41,238 nt of DNA, taken from contig CACRSC010000015.1 of NCBI GenBank assembly GCA_902651635.1, forward strand, positions 835,362 to 876,599. Reading direction: 5' to 3'. Positions 8,658 to 20,000 of the stretch are shown in pieces; position 1 is the stretch's first letter; every line of letters begins with the position of its first letter. This DNA comes from Mastigamoeba balamuthi (Eukaryota; Evosea; Mastigamoebida; Mastigamoebidae). A model generated the notes under the pieces. The model ran no database searches. It saw only the letters and a program-made list of their open reading frames with translations, and was not told where the DNA came from. Made by a program: the position numbers and the translations under genes.

Positions 8658-11600
8658 TCACCTGCGGACCGTCACGTTCTTGGGGGGCACGTCATAGTAC
8701 TGCGACTGCCCGTTCTCGTCGACATAGTACGGCATCCCGCTGTCGTCGTACCAGAACTGCTGCCCGTTCTCGTCGAAGTAGTCGGGCTCTTCCTCGGGCT
8801 CCGGCTCTGGCGGCGGGGGAGCGACCACCGGCGGCGGCGGAGGAGGCGGTGGGGCGGCAGCCGCCGCTCTGGCCGAGGGCCTCGCGACAGGAGGCGGCAC
8901 AGAGTCTCCCACAGGGCGCGGCAGTGGCGGGGGCGCCGAGGCGTCCGACCCAGAACGCGGCAGCGGCGGCGGGGCAGCGTCCGACCCCGTACGCGACACA
9001 GGGGGTGGTGCAGCGCCCGTGTCTCGGGCGACGGGAGGCGGCGCCGCTTCCTCCTTGTCCTTGTCCCTGTGCCTGATAGTGTGGCCGTCCTTGTCCCTGT
9101 GCCTGATCGTGTGCCCGTCCTTGTCCTTCTCCCTGTGGCTGTGGCTGTGCTTGTGCTCCTTGTCCTTCGAGTGCCTGGAGCTCGACGACAGAGTGTCGCC
9201 GTCCATCGACGAGTCTCCCGTCGCCGACTCGCTCAGGGGCGTGTCGCGCGGAGGCCTCGAGATCGGCGGGGGCGCCTCCATTGCCGCAGGCGGCCCGCGC
9301 AGCGTGTCCCTCGCCAGCGGCGGGGGAGCAGCGAGCGACTGCGGCCTCGGCAGCGCTGGCGGCGCCTGAGAGCTCGCTGGCGACGACACCGCGGGCGCCG
9401 CCATCGCCGACGAGGTGACGGGCGACACCGCCGAGCGCCCCTCGAGCGACATCGACGACGACGAGCGGTCGACAGAGCCGATCAGCGGGGGCGACGACGA
9501 CGACTCGAACGCGGGCTTGAACGAGAGCGTGTCCGGCGGGTGCAGCACGACGTTGTTGCCGACGGTGACGGGGTAGTACGTGTCGAGCGCCGCGAAGATG
9601 GTAGACGACAGGTCGCGCACGTAGTGCGCGTTGCGGAGGAACGTCGCGATGTCGGCGTTGGTGCACGGCGCCGCCGAGGCCTCGTGGATGTGCAGCGTGT
9701 GGTAGCAGAAGTTGAACGCGTCGAAGCGGCTGCGCTGGCTGAGCAGGTGGACAAACGTGCAGCCGGCCCAGAAGATGCCGTCGCCAAAGATCTCGAGGTA
9801 CTGCTTCTCGCCGCGCTGCGGCACGCACATGATGAACTCGAGCGCCGTCCACAGGCGGTAGAACTCGTACGGGCCCTCGACGTCCATGACGCCGTTCTCG
9901 GGCGGGTGGCTCTGCCCGGTCCACTCGGGGCGCACCGAGTCGAGCATGCTGTTGATGTGCCCCAGCGCGAGGCGCAGCAGCGACATGTTGTGCTCGGGGC
10001 TCCTGTACAGCTTGTCCGCGGCCCACGAGTTCATCGCGAGGTCGCGCGCGCTGTCGACTGTGCCGCGCAGCATCTGGTACGACTCGAGCGACTTGGACAG
10101 CGTGGCGACGACCGTGTACAGCGGCGACGACAGCGAGGGGTCGTCGTTGGCCGGCGTGCCGAGGGTCTCGGGGTTGATGCCCAGCGCGGGGGCCGAGAGG
10201 ACGTACGCCGAGAGGTCCGTCTGCTTGAGCACCTGGTCGAGCAGCTGCACAAACACGACCGCGTTGCCGATCTCGCGGAACGTCTGCAGCACCTCGGGCT
10301 TGAGGTCGCCGTACTCGACGAGCTCCCTGAGCTTCATGCTGAACATGCCGTGGCTGCCCTCGACGCCGTACTCGTGCAGCGGCAGCTTCGCGCTCGGCGG
10401 CAGCGCCGCGACCAGCGCGGCCACGTACGGCCCGAGCACGTTCTGGATCTTGAGGTGCATCGAGCGCATGAGCTCCGACACGAGCATCGGGATGCGCGCG
10501 CGCCCCATGAGGCGCACGAGCGAGATCATGTGCTGCAGCCCAAAGAACCTCTTCTGCATCTCCTGCACGGCGACGCTGACGGCGACGATGTGCTTGTTGC
10601 CGAACGAGAACATGGCGTTGGGGCGCGGCATGGGCTCGCGGACGGGGTCCTCGCCAAACTGCGCGGGCGAGCGCACAAAGCGCTGCGTCGAGGCGCAGTA
10701 GTTGAAGCGCGGCAGCAGGTCGAACGTGAGCTCGACGAGCGTGTGCAGCACCACGCGGTCGTGCAGCGAGGAGACCGAGGTCGCCTCGGTGCCCTGCGTC
10801 GCGATGCTGTCCCACGGGTCGAGCTGCAGGTGCCTGCGCAGCAGCTCGTACGTCATCCTGCAGTTGATCAGCGACTGGTCGAGCTCGAGGATCGTCGACA
10901 GCTCGGCGGCCTCGAAGCGCGAGATGGCCATGTCGACGTTCTGGTGCAGGTACTGGTTGACGCGCTGCGAGATCAGCAGGTTGAGGTCGACCGTGCGGCC
11001 CAGCAGCTCGACGTGGCGCTGGGCCATGATGCTCTCGTACCTGTTGCGCGGCACGTGCAGGCGGTCGCGCTCGACGACGCTGAGCAGCTCGAGCTGCGCG
11101 CGGTACGGCTTGTCGAAGAGGATCGCCGAGGCCTGGGCCTTGTAGTTGTTGTAGATCTGCTCGCTGAGCTTGTAGAGCAGCTGGTCAAAGCAGAGGTTGA
11201 GCTCTGCCTCGACCTCGTCGTAGAGGAAGCGCTGGCGCAGCGAGCGCAGCGCGCGGTTGGCCGCGTCGTTGTAGATGTCGAAGGGGTAGAGCACGTACTC
11301 GATCAGGTCCGAGCACGCGCCCTCCCTGTTCTCGAGCACGTGGTCCGCGAGGATCCACGGCAGCGACATGTCGATGGGGAACTGCAGGCGCTTGGTCAGC
11401 TCCAGGTAGAACTCGCGGTACCACAGGTCCGCCAGGTCCGTGCTCTTGGCGACGGTGCCGATGAGGTCGAGCACGTACGGGTAGTGGAACGAGCGCGCGT
11501 AGAACTCCTCGAGCAGCTTCACGTGGCTCGACTGCATGTCCTTCCTGCTCTCCTTGGAGAGCAGCCCGTAGACCGTGTCGCGCATCAGCTCGTGCTGTAT

Positions 11601-13500
11601 CGCCGACGTGCCGACCTGCCGCAGCGGGAACGCCTGCCGCGAGCTCATCGAGCTCTTGTCGCTCTTCTTGGGTGCCGCGTCGGGCAGCGGCTCCATGCCG
11701 TCGAGCCAGTCGGCCAGCATCGTGCGCAGCTGCATGAGGTCCGTGCGGATCTTGCTCTTCTTCTTGGTCGCGTGCGCCACGACGTCGCGCAGGCCCGTCT
11801 GCACAAACTCCTGGACCTCGTCGTGCACGGCCACGCGGATCAGCGGCGCCAGCAGCGGCTCGTTCTTGACCAGCACGCGCGCAAGGCCCTTGGTCAGCGC
11901 GATCAGCTCGATCAGCGCGCTGCGCTCCGAGGGCTTGTAGTTGTAGCGGATGACGCGCTCGTAGTCGACCTCGGCCTTGACGTTCTCGTCGAGGTTGGGC
12001 TTGGAGTACTTCCACGCGGCCTGCTGCAGGATGCGGCTCGTCCAGTCCGACAGCAGCGCGATGCCCTGCAGCGTCATGGCCAGCGCCTCGTGCGAGAGGC
12101 CCTGCAGCGCCGGCGAGATGGTCGGCTGGCCGCTCTGGACCTCGGCGCGGGCGATGCGCACGTCGGCGATGAGCTGCGTGAGGCGCGCGAGGTAGTCGTT
12201 GTGCTGCTCGCGCAGCGCTGCGATGTGGTGCACGACCTCGTACTCGAGCTCGATCTGCGGGTCGGGCGCGAAGGCGGCCCAGACGCGCTCCTCGTAGTGC
12301 GGCGACTGCTTGACAAACTGCTCGAGCGGCATCTGCATGTCGCCGTAGACGCTGACGACGGGGTTCTTCTTGAAGATCTTGCCGAACTGGCTCAGCGAGA
12401 TGCTCTTGTGCTTGAAGATGTTGTGCTTGCTGTCGTCGCCGTCGAGCAGGTACAGCGCGTAGGGCATCACGCGCAGCAGGCAGTGCTTCTCCGACGGCAG
12501 CACGTAGCGGCCCTCCTCCAGCGCCGACGCGCATGTCAGCGCGACCTGTATCAGCGCGTCCTCTGCGCCGTCGCAGTCCTTGAGCTCCTCCTTGAGCCGC
12601 GAGCTCACGGCGTTCTGGTTCGCCAGGAACAGGTACAGCACGTGGTTCTCCTGCGTCTGGTCGTCCTGCCCCGGCTGCGCCTTGCGCGCGAACCCCGCCG
12701 CCCGCTTGTACGCCGCAAAGTCGTTGTTCAGGCACGCCTTCATGTTCTTGAGCGCGTCCAGCAGCGCGAAGAGGTCCAGCAGCCGCACGAGGTACAGCGC
12801 CAGCACCTCGCTGAAGTCGCGCCGGCTCAGCTTGCGCAGCGTCTCCCCGAAGAACTTGATGCAGTCCACGTGGAACGCCAGGAACTCCTTCAGCTTCTTC
12901 ACCTCGGGCTCCAGCACCGTGCACGTCGCGTCGTAGATCCCGCCCTTGTTGCTCTGGTCCTGCGACTTGACCTGCGCGGGTTTCGCGGATGGGATGCCCA
13001 CCCAGCCCAGCCCAGCCAACCTTTCAGTCCTCCCTGGCGGAAAACAAAAAAGGAGCGTTGCGAGGGCGCGCGGGGGAGTACGGACGGTCGGGAGGCACAT
13101 CGAGCAACTGCGGTACGTGTACAGCATGTTGATGTACTTCTCGCCCGTCGCCAGCATCTCCCGCTGTTGGTTGTTTGATCGTATTTTCCAAAAGACCAGC
13201 GTTAGAAACAAACCCAATTCAATTCAAATGGCCAAAACCGAAATGGATAGGAAAATAGGCTACTGAAGCAACACGGAAGAGGAGACAGGGTGCGGCGGGG
13301 TAGGGGGGACAGGGCACCATGCGCTGGATGAGGACGAGCTCCTCGGCCCAACGGGTCTCGAACGCATTTCGCTCCTCGAAGTTGAAATCGACGAGGGGGT
13401 CGATGCTGGTGGGCAGAGAGGGGCCCTCTGCGGGGTGCTGGTTGTCTTCGAGCGTTATAAGCTCGAATTGCTGCGACAGCCTCTCTGTGGGATCCGCCAT
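8658..13500 (-). CDS. CYFIP/Sra-1/PIR121, WAVE regulatory complex subunit, with proline-rich C-terminal extension (3 exons)
   Basis: Homologue of CYFIP (Sra-1/PIR121), the Rac-binding subunit of the SCAR/WAVE complex that controls Arp2/3-driven actin assembly. Exons 13500-13318, 13163-13086 and 12971-8658 join to 1524 aa; animal CYFIP is about 1250 aa. Anchors: FNFEERNAFETRW in exon 1, EKYINMLYTYRSCS in exon 2, and VLEPEVKKLKEFLAF, ALLDALKNMKACLNNDFAAYKR and YVLPSEKHCLLRVMPYALYL in exon 3. The conserved body runs to about residue 1230. The last about 290 aa are extra: Ser/Pro-rich, then a Lys/Asp/His segment with a repeated DKDGHTIRH unit, repeated APPP(V/L)(A/S/P)R blocks, a run of eight Pro, and an acidic aromatic end (DYFDENGQQFWYDDSG). 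The 114-nt intron 12972-13085 is in frame and stop-free, so a naive translation runs through it. Confidence 0.93.
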
Positions 13501-14127
13501 CGGCGTGCGCCGCGGTTGATACGTTAAAAGTTAGTGTGGGGATTAAGACAAAATATCTTCTCGAAGATATTTATTCAGATCCTCTTCGAACAGGATGGCT
13601 AAAGTTAATTCCGAGACGGATTTGCGTAGCGATACCGTAGAGAACGTCAGGGTTGACGCGCGGTCCTAATCAGAATTCAACAAGATATTGGAGAACCCTA
13701 CACCAGGGACGCGCTCTGAAGAATGAACAAGGTATTATGTCTATGTTGACGACATAAGGGTTCTGGTCTCGGTTTTCGCTCGTGCACTCTCCTCACCCTC
13801 GAAGCTGCCGTGCGGCTGCTTTTCTTCCCTTGAATGACACACACAATCGTAATTGTGGAGAGGGCAAGGGGCCATTTCGGTGTTCTTCTATTCAACTGTT
13901 GTCACTCTCCGTGTCCAAGCCGAGACCTGAGTGATCCACTACGCGGTCCCCATCGAATCAGTAGCCACCAAGCGTCAGACACAAACAACATGTCTCCTAC
14001 ACGAGTTCAACCAAACAGCAGGAGGGAGCACCAGTGATTTCTATTCACCTCAGGTTTGATTGAATTGTGATTGGACCATCAAACGGTGATTCAGGGTTGT
14101 TTCCAAGGCCACGGGCGGGCATTCAGC
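13501..14127. other. Intergenic region upstream of CYFIP
   Basis: 627 bp between the CYFIP start and the stop of the ketobutyrate ligase, markedly more AT-rich than the flanking exons. Apart from the inverted repeat at 13551-13572 I see nothing. Short open frames here have no coding character. Confidence 0.5.
13551..13572. promoter_or_regulatory. Inverted repeat upstream of CYFIP
   Basis: Two 10-bp arms (AAATATCTTC and GAAGATATTT) are separated by TC and centred about 60 bp upstream of the CYFIP start codon. The arms match perfectly. The local sequence is much more AT-rich than the genes, so such a palindrome is less surprising than it would be in coding DNA. It may be a dimeric factor site or chance. 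Confidence 0.3.
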
Positions 14128-16094
14128 TCACTGTATGATCCTCTTCGCCCTGCCGATCTCCACGAAGGCGTCGATCGCCTTGTCGAGCTGCTCGCGCGTG
14201 TGGGCCGCCGACAGCTGCACGCGGATGCGAGCCTCGCCCTTGGGCACGACCGGGTAGCTGAACCCGATTACGTAGATGCCCTTCTTGAGCATCTCGTCGG
14301 CGAACTCGGACGCCAGCCTCGCGTCCCCGAGCATCACGGGCGCGATGGGGCTCGCGTCGTCGCCGCGGATCGTGAAGCCCGCGGCCTTCATCTTCGACCT
14401 GAAGTACGCCGTGTTGTCGTCGAGGCGCCTCTTGGCGTCGCCGTTCTTGGTCAGCAGGTCGAAGAGCTTCAGGTACGCTCCCACCAGCGGCGGCGCCAGA
14501 GTGTTGCTGAAGAGGTACGGCCTGGACCTCTGGCGCATCAGCTCGACGACGTCCCTCCTGCCCGTCGTGTACCCGCCGCTGGCGCCGCCGAGGGCCTTGC
14601 CCAGCGTCGAGTTGATGAGGTCGACGCGGTTCTGGACGCCGCAGTACTCGCAGGCGCCGCGGCCCGTCGGGCCCAGGAAGCCAGCGGCGTGGCTCTCGTC
14701 GACCATCACGACGGCGTCGTACTTGTCGCACAGGTCGCAGATCCTCTTCAGAGGGGCGATGGTCCCGTCCATCGAGAACACGCCGTCGGTGCACACGCAG
14801 ATGACACGGCAGCCCTGGAAGACGCAATAGTCTGCTGGTGAGGACACAGGAGGGGACAGAGAGCGACAGGGGCAGAGGATTCTCGAGTGCCTTCTGCTCG
14901 CGGGCCTCCTTGAGGCACTTCTCGAGGTTCTCCATGTCGCGATGGTTGTAACGCCACCTCTGTGCCTTGCACAGGCGGACTCCGTCGATGATGCTGGCGT
15001 GGTTGAGCTGGTCGCTGATGATCGCGTCCTTCTCGGTCAGCAGCGCCTCGAAGATGCCCGCGTTGGCGTCGAAGCAGCTCGAGAAGAGTATCGTGTCCTC
15101 GGTCCCGTGGAACTCGGAGATCTGAGCCATCGTCGCCCACATCGGTATTGTCAGCAATAGCGGTGCCAACGTGGGGTGTGGGTGTGGGCGCGGGTGTGGT
15201 AGTGCTCCGTGCCTTGTCCTCGAGCTCCTTGTGGATGTCCTGGGTGCCGCAGATGAAGCGCACGCTGCTCATGCCGAACCCGTGCGTGTCAAGCGCCTCC
15301 TTGGCGCCCTCGATCTACGCGCCACCGTCAGAGCACCGCACAAGTAGGTATCAAATGGCCATCCAACTCCTATCTGCTCCGGCTCCCACAAAGCAACGAC
15401 GAAAAAGCTTGACAAGAAGAGAAGGGCTCTGTGAATGACCCTGTTAGCCAGCAGAGGACAGAACATAGGCATTGACGAAGTGATCTAACTGCATCGAGTG
15501 ATTGCTATTGAAGACAATGAGGGGCAATTCCACTTTTTTAAAAAACACACGACCCCCTAAAACCTATGTTCTGTAGCTGAAAAGGTTGTTCTGGAACTCC
15601 GAGCACTGCTTATGTGAGGAATGTCCCATTTGAGAAACAGACAGCGACCCAGAGAAGTGAGTGGAAGCATCCAGTCAAGTGCTGACAGAACTGTGATCAG
15701 ATGGCACTGAACAGTACAACAGTGAGAATATGCCTTATTGTATGTTTCTCAGCTGCCACAGTTGCATGTACTGCTTTAATTCCCTTGGGTATGGACGCGT
15801 GTAATGATTGATTAGATATTGAATGATAATCAAATCTTGATTAAAACTCGAAATAACCGCGAGGAAAACCGCGGTGGGGCGGATAGGGCCACGCACGAGG
15901 ACCGGGTTGTCGCAGAGGCCGAGGTAGTTGTTGGCGCAGAAGTTCAGCACCTTGCCCTCGGTTCCGCGCACCCCGATCCTGGCCGACTGGGGCGTCGTGA
16001 TGATGCGCTCGTTCTTGTACGTGCCGGCCTCGTGAATCTCCTTGAGGGTCTCGGCCACTGCGCGGCCACACCTGTCGTCTCTGGCGGTTGCCAT
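14128..16094 (-). CDS. kbl: 2-amino-3-ketobutyrate CoA ligase (glycine C-acetyltransferase) (4 exons)
   Basis: PLP enzyme of the alpha-oxoamine synthase family. It converts 2-amino-3-ketobutyrate plus CoA to glycine plus acetyl-CoA, the second step of threonine breakdown after threonine dehydrogenase. Exons 16094-15897, 15314-15213, 15121-14891 and 14814-14128 give 405 aa, against 398 in E. coli, with near gap-free alignment over every junction. Key segments: [96 protein letters not shown] and the PLP-lysine motif [15 protein letters not shown] (Lys about 250). Introns 2 and 3 both begin GC (AAG|GCACGG, AAG|GCACTC). Intron 1 is unusually long for this window (582 nt). No clear mitochondrial presequence is seen, and the dehydrogenase partner is not in the window. 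Confidence 0.93.
14815..14890 (-). other. GC-AG intron 3 of the ketobutyrate ligase gene
   Basis: Donor AAG|GCACTC, acceptor TTCCAG|GGCTGC, 76 nt. The join reads [19 protein letters not shown], as expected for the family. Confidence 0.75.
15122..15212 (-). other. GC-AG intron 2 of the ketobutyrate ligase gene
   Basis: Donor AAG|GCACGG, acceptor GCTCAG|ATCTCC, 91 nt. Splicing gives [14 protein letters not shown], which aligns without gap to the bacterial enzyme. No GT donor nearby does so. A CTGAC branch-like motif is present. Confidence 0.8.
15315..15896 (-). other. Long intron 1 of the ketobutyrate ligase gene
   Basis: 582 nt from donor CTC|GTGCGT to acceptor CGCGTAG|ATCGAG, several times longer than most introns here and AT-rich in the middle. 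I find no ORF or RNA-like structure I can support inside it. Confidence 0.65.
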
Positions 16095-16354
16095 TGGCTC
16101 TGGACACGGGCTCTCCCTCGATGGTTGTGTGTTTCTTGGTGGCAGGCAACGAGGAAATGAAGTGATGACGTGCCAGACCGCGCCTCAGGGTGATCAGCCA
16201 GGTGAGGGCACACCGGAGCGGGATTTTCCGTGGCCACATTTCCGCCGGCGTTGGATTCTTTGGAATTTCTCACACGAATCCGCCGACCAAATATCTACCC
16301 TTTTTATCACCACAACGAGAAGAGACATCAGAGCGCATGAAAGGGCACATCTGA

Positions 16355-16772
16355 TCACTGCTTACTCGACTTAAGCAGGAGGCCCCGCATGTTGTAAAGC
16401 TCATAGACAGGCTGCACGGCCTTCTCGAGCGCACAACCCACATCAGTTTTCGGCCTGCAATGCCAAAGATGTACAATATCTGGACATACTGCCCCTGCAC
16501 GACATTGCGCACCAATGCTCCTAGAAGTTCGCGGGGAACCACATGGGCCACTTTGCATGGATGGCAGATCTGCCACTGACCACAGCTGAGCAGTTACTGA
16601 GAAACACCATGCCCTTCAGGTTCATCGCAGCAATGAAACGTGCTCCACGAGTGTCCATCGAACACATGGGCGACTTCAATTGTGATCCGTCATCACTGGT
16701 GGAATGTGTAAGCTGTGGCATCCTTTGGGCCACATCCACCTCAGCTGTGGTAGCTGCGTCCGGCTTCTTCAT
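16355..16772 (-). pseudogene. Possible divergent or degenerate TBP-like sequence
   Basis: On the minus strand, three overlapping frames carry stretches that together resemble the repeat pattern of TATA-binding protein. From the ATG at 16772 comes GARFIAAMNLKGMVFLSNC, then SAVVSGRSA (compare the RFAAVIMRI...ALIFSSGKMVCTGAK pattern). In a second frame is PRELLGALVRNVVQGQYVQI, then LYIFGIAGRKL (compare ELFPGLIYRM...LIFVSGK). In a third is DVGCALEKAVQPVYELYNM (compare TGAKVREEIYQAFENIYP). The frames shift without convincing introns and the linker between repeats is too short, which suggests a relic. The resemblance is weak and may be chance. Confidence 0.2.
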
Positions 16773-17089
16773 TTATGTGCATGTCACTTGCCCCACAGTG
16801 GGCCAAGTTGGCAATCCCTCAAACTCAAGTCAAGTTCTGAATAGACCCTAACGACACTTGCCACAGGTCTCAAAGGAGCGGGAAAAGGACATCCTATAGT
16901 GCACTAGACGGCATCGAGCCAGTGTCTTGGCTTCGCCACAATATGCCACTTCTAAAGCACCTCTTCCCCCCGTGATTATTCTCCCGCGAGATTCAATGCA
17001 GCTCTACGGTGCCGGTGACGTAGTGCATCGAAGATACGCGGCACTCAATTTAAAAGTGTTATTCACCCAGAGCACCGAAGCAACCGACC
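16773..17089. other. Region upstream of glycogen phosphorylase
   Basis: 317 bp of AT-richer sequence between the questionable TBP-like frame and the phosphorylase start. A TTTAAA-like stretch at about 17049 lies some 40 bp upstream of the ATG at 17090. I cannot assign a transcription start. Confidence 0.35.
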
Positions 17090-20000
17090 ATGTCCGAGAG
17101 GAAGAAGCAGACCGATATACTGGGCACACCGACTGCCATCCTGATGCACATCCGGCGCACGTCCAGCGTCGCGCGCCTGCGCCTGAGCTCGTCGGGCGAC
17201 GGCCCGCTGTCCCCGATGCTGCAGGCGGCCCGCAGGCCCAAGCTCGAGAAGCTCTGGGACCTCGTCGACGAGTACCTCCACAACGACACCGAGAGCATCA
17301 TGCGCAGCATGGCCGACCACTTCGAGTACACGCTGGCCCGCAACAAGTGCTGCCCAGCCGCCCCCTGCCTCCCTCTCACCACCGTTTTTTCGCCGGTTTT
17401 CGGTGGCTTTCTTACGGGGTGCGTGGGCTTTTGGTTGTTCATATTGAAAATTCGGAGAAAAATCGGAGAACGCGCGTGTAATGACATCAAAAGAGTAACG
17501 GAATCGACAAGCGCAGGTGGAACCTGGCGCCGCAGAGCCTGTTCCAGGCGGCGGCGTACAGCCTGAGGGACCGCATGATCGAGTGGTGGAACGACACGCA
17601 GGAGTACTTCTACGACCAGGACTCCAAGCGCGCCTACTACATGTCGATCGAGTTCCTCATGGGCCGCACGCTCACCAACGCCCTCATCAGCACCGGCCTC
17701 CTCTCGCCCTACTACGAAGCCCTCAAGGTCCCCATTTCCCCCCCTCTTCCTTTATCGCGAATTATCCGGAAATGCCAATCGGGAAACGCGAACGCACTCC
17801 GGTGGCCGCCTCCCCTCCACCCTCCGGTGTTGCCGGGCGACAGGAGTTCGGCGAGAACCTCGAGACGATCGCCGACCTCGAGCACGACGCGGGGCTGGGG
17901 AGCGGTGGCCTGGGCCGCCTCGCAGCTTGCTTCCTCGACTCGCTGGCGACGCTCAACTATCCCGCCTGGGGGTGAGTGCTCTTCGCTGCCTCTTCTCTGC
18001 CTGGCAGATTTCCCCGGGTTTCCAACGCGTTTGTTCCAGGTATGGCATTCGCTACAAGTATGGACAGTTCAAGCAGAACATCGTGCGGGGGTACCAGGTG
18101 GAGACGCCTGACTTCTGGCTCGAGTCTGGCAACCCGTGGGAGATCCCCAGGCAGGACATCGTCTACAAGGCACAGAACACCCAGCGGCCTCTCCCTCCCG
18201 CCGGATCGCCTCCTCGCACTGAGCCCTGGCGCCCGCGCGCAGGTCGGCATGTACGGGTCCGTGCAGTACGTGACGCGGTCGGACGGCTCGCTTGCGGTCA
18301 AGTGGGAGCCAGGGCACTGCGTGGGAGCCGTCGCGTACGACACGCCCATCCCAGGCTTCAACACCAAGGCAACGCGTCTCCCACCGCCCTCCTGCGTGCG
18401 GGTCTCACCGCGTCTGCGTGCGGCCCGCAGAACACGCTGTCGCTGAGGCTGTGGTCGTCCAAGCCTCTGGTGGACATGAACCCCGAGGAGCTCAAGGCGG
18501 ACCCGTGGGACATGCTGCGCCAGAACCAGGCCGATGAGGAGATCACGTCGGTTCTGTACCCCAAGGCCGACAGCGACTCCGGCAAGGAGCTGCGCCTCAA
18601 GCAGCAGTACTTCTTCTCGTGTGCGACCCTCCAGGACATCATCCGCAGGTTCAAGAAGAGCAACAGGCCCTTCGCCGAGTTCCCCGACAAGGTAGCTCGT
18701 GCTGAGTTTTTTCCCACCCCACGACGCCTCACAGCGCGTTTCAGGTGGCAATTCAGCTGAACGACACGCACCCAACCGTGTCTGTGCCGGAGCTCATGCG
18801 CATCCTGGTCGACGAGGAGAGCCTGCCGTGGGACCAGGCGTGGGCCATCACGACCAAGACGTTCGGGTTCACCAACCACACGGTGCTGCCCGAGGCGCTC
18901 GAGAAGTGGTCGGTGCCCATGTTCGCGCACCTGCTGCCGCGCCACATGCAGATCGTCTTCGAGATCAACCACCGCTTCCTCGAGGAGGTCAAGGTCAAGT
19001 TCGACTGCAGCCCCGAGGTCATCTCGAGGCTGTCCATCATCGAGGAGTCGAACCCGCAGCAGATCCGCATGGCCAACCTCGCCATCGTCGGGTCGCACAC
19101 GGTCAACGGCGTCGCCCGCATCCACTCAGAGATCCTGCAGCAGTCGGTCTTCGCCGACTGGCACAGGCTGTGGCCCGGGAAGATCATCAACATCACCAAC
19201 GGCGTGACGCCGAGGCGCTGGCTCTACTGCTGCAACCCGACGCTCAGCAGCGCCGTCACCAAGCAGCTGGGCGGCAACGCGTGGGTGACGGACCTCTCGC
19301 TGCTCAAGGACCTCCGCAGCCACATCACGCAGGAGTTCCTGCGCGACGTCCGCGAGGCCAACAAGGTCGCCAAGGAGCGCCTGCGCAAGTACGTCAGCAA
19401 GCTGACCAACGGCGCCGTCGACCTCGACACCTCGTCGCTCTTCGACACGCAGGTGGGCGGCGCTCGTGCGCGCTGGGGCTCACAGAGAGTGCGCGCCCCG
19501 TGCAGGTCAAGAGGATCCACGAGTACAAGAGGCAGCTGATGAACATCCTCGGCGTGATACACCGCTACCAGTGCCTCAAGGCGCTGACGCCTACGGAGCG
19601 CTCGCAGCAGGTCAAGCGCACGCACATCTTCGCGGGCAAGGCGGCGGCGAGCTACCAGCAGGCCAAGGCCGTCATCAAGCTCATCAACACCGTCGCCGAC
19701 GTCGTCAACTCGGACCCGCAGACCAAGGACTTCCTCACGGTCGTCTTCCTGCCCAACTACTCGGTGTCGGTCGCCGAGCTCATCGTGCCCGCGACCGACC
19801 TCAGCGAGCACATCTCGACGGCGGGTACCGAGGCGTCGGGCACCAGCAACATGAAGTTCGCGATGAACGCGGGGCTCATCATCGGCACGCTCGACGGCGC
19901 CAACGTGGAGATCGTCGAGGCCTGTGGCCAGGAGAACCACTTCATCTTCGGCGCCACCGCCCCAGAGGTCGACAAGCTGCGCGCGGAGCGCCAGTCGGTC

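Noticed and set aside
9019-9160. Repeated short plus-strand sequence that might suggest a satellite or CRISPR-like array
   Set aside because: Only two to three imperfect units, in frame with CYFIP on the minus strand; it is a coding repeat and there are no spacers.
8544-13178. A 1544-codon open frame on the plus strand, opposite CYFIP
   Set aside because: It is the exact antisense of the CYFIP gene. High GC removes stops from the opposite strand; its translation is Arg/Val/Leu/His biased with no recognisable domain, while the minus strand aligns to CYFIP from end to end.
14071-14841. Plus-strand open frame opposite the ketobutyrate ligase
   Set aside because: Composition-driven shadow of exon 4 of the ligase gene; no domain.
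15735-15896. Extension of ketobutyrate ligase exon 1 past LCDNPVL
   Set aside because: The frame continues but the sequence ([10 protein letters not shown] onward) does not match the family, whereas splicing to 15314 aligns without gap.
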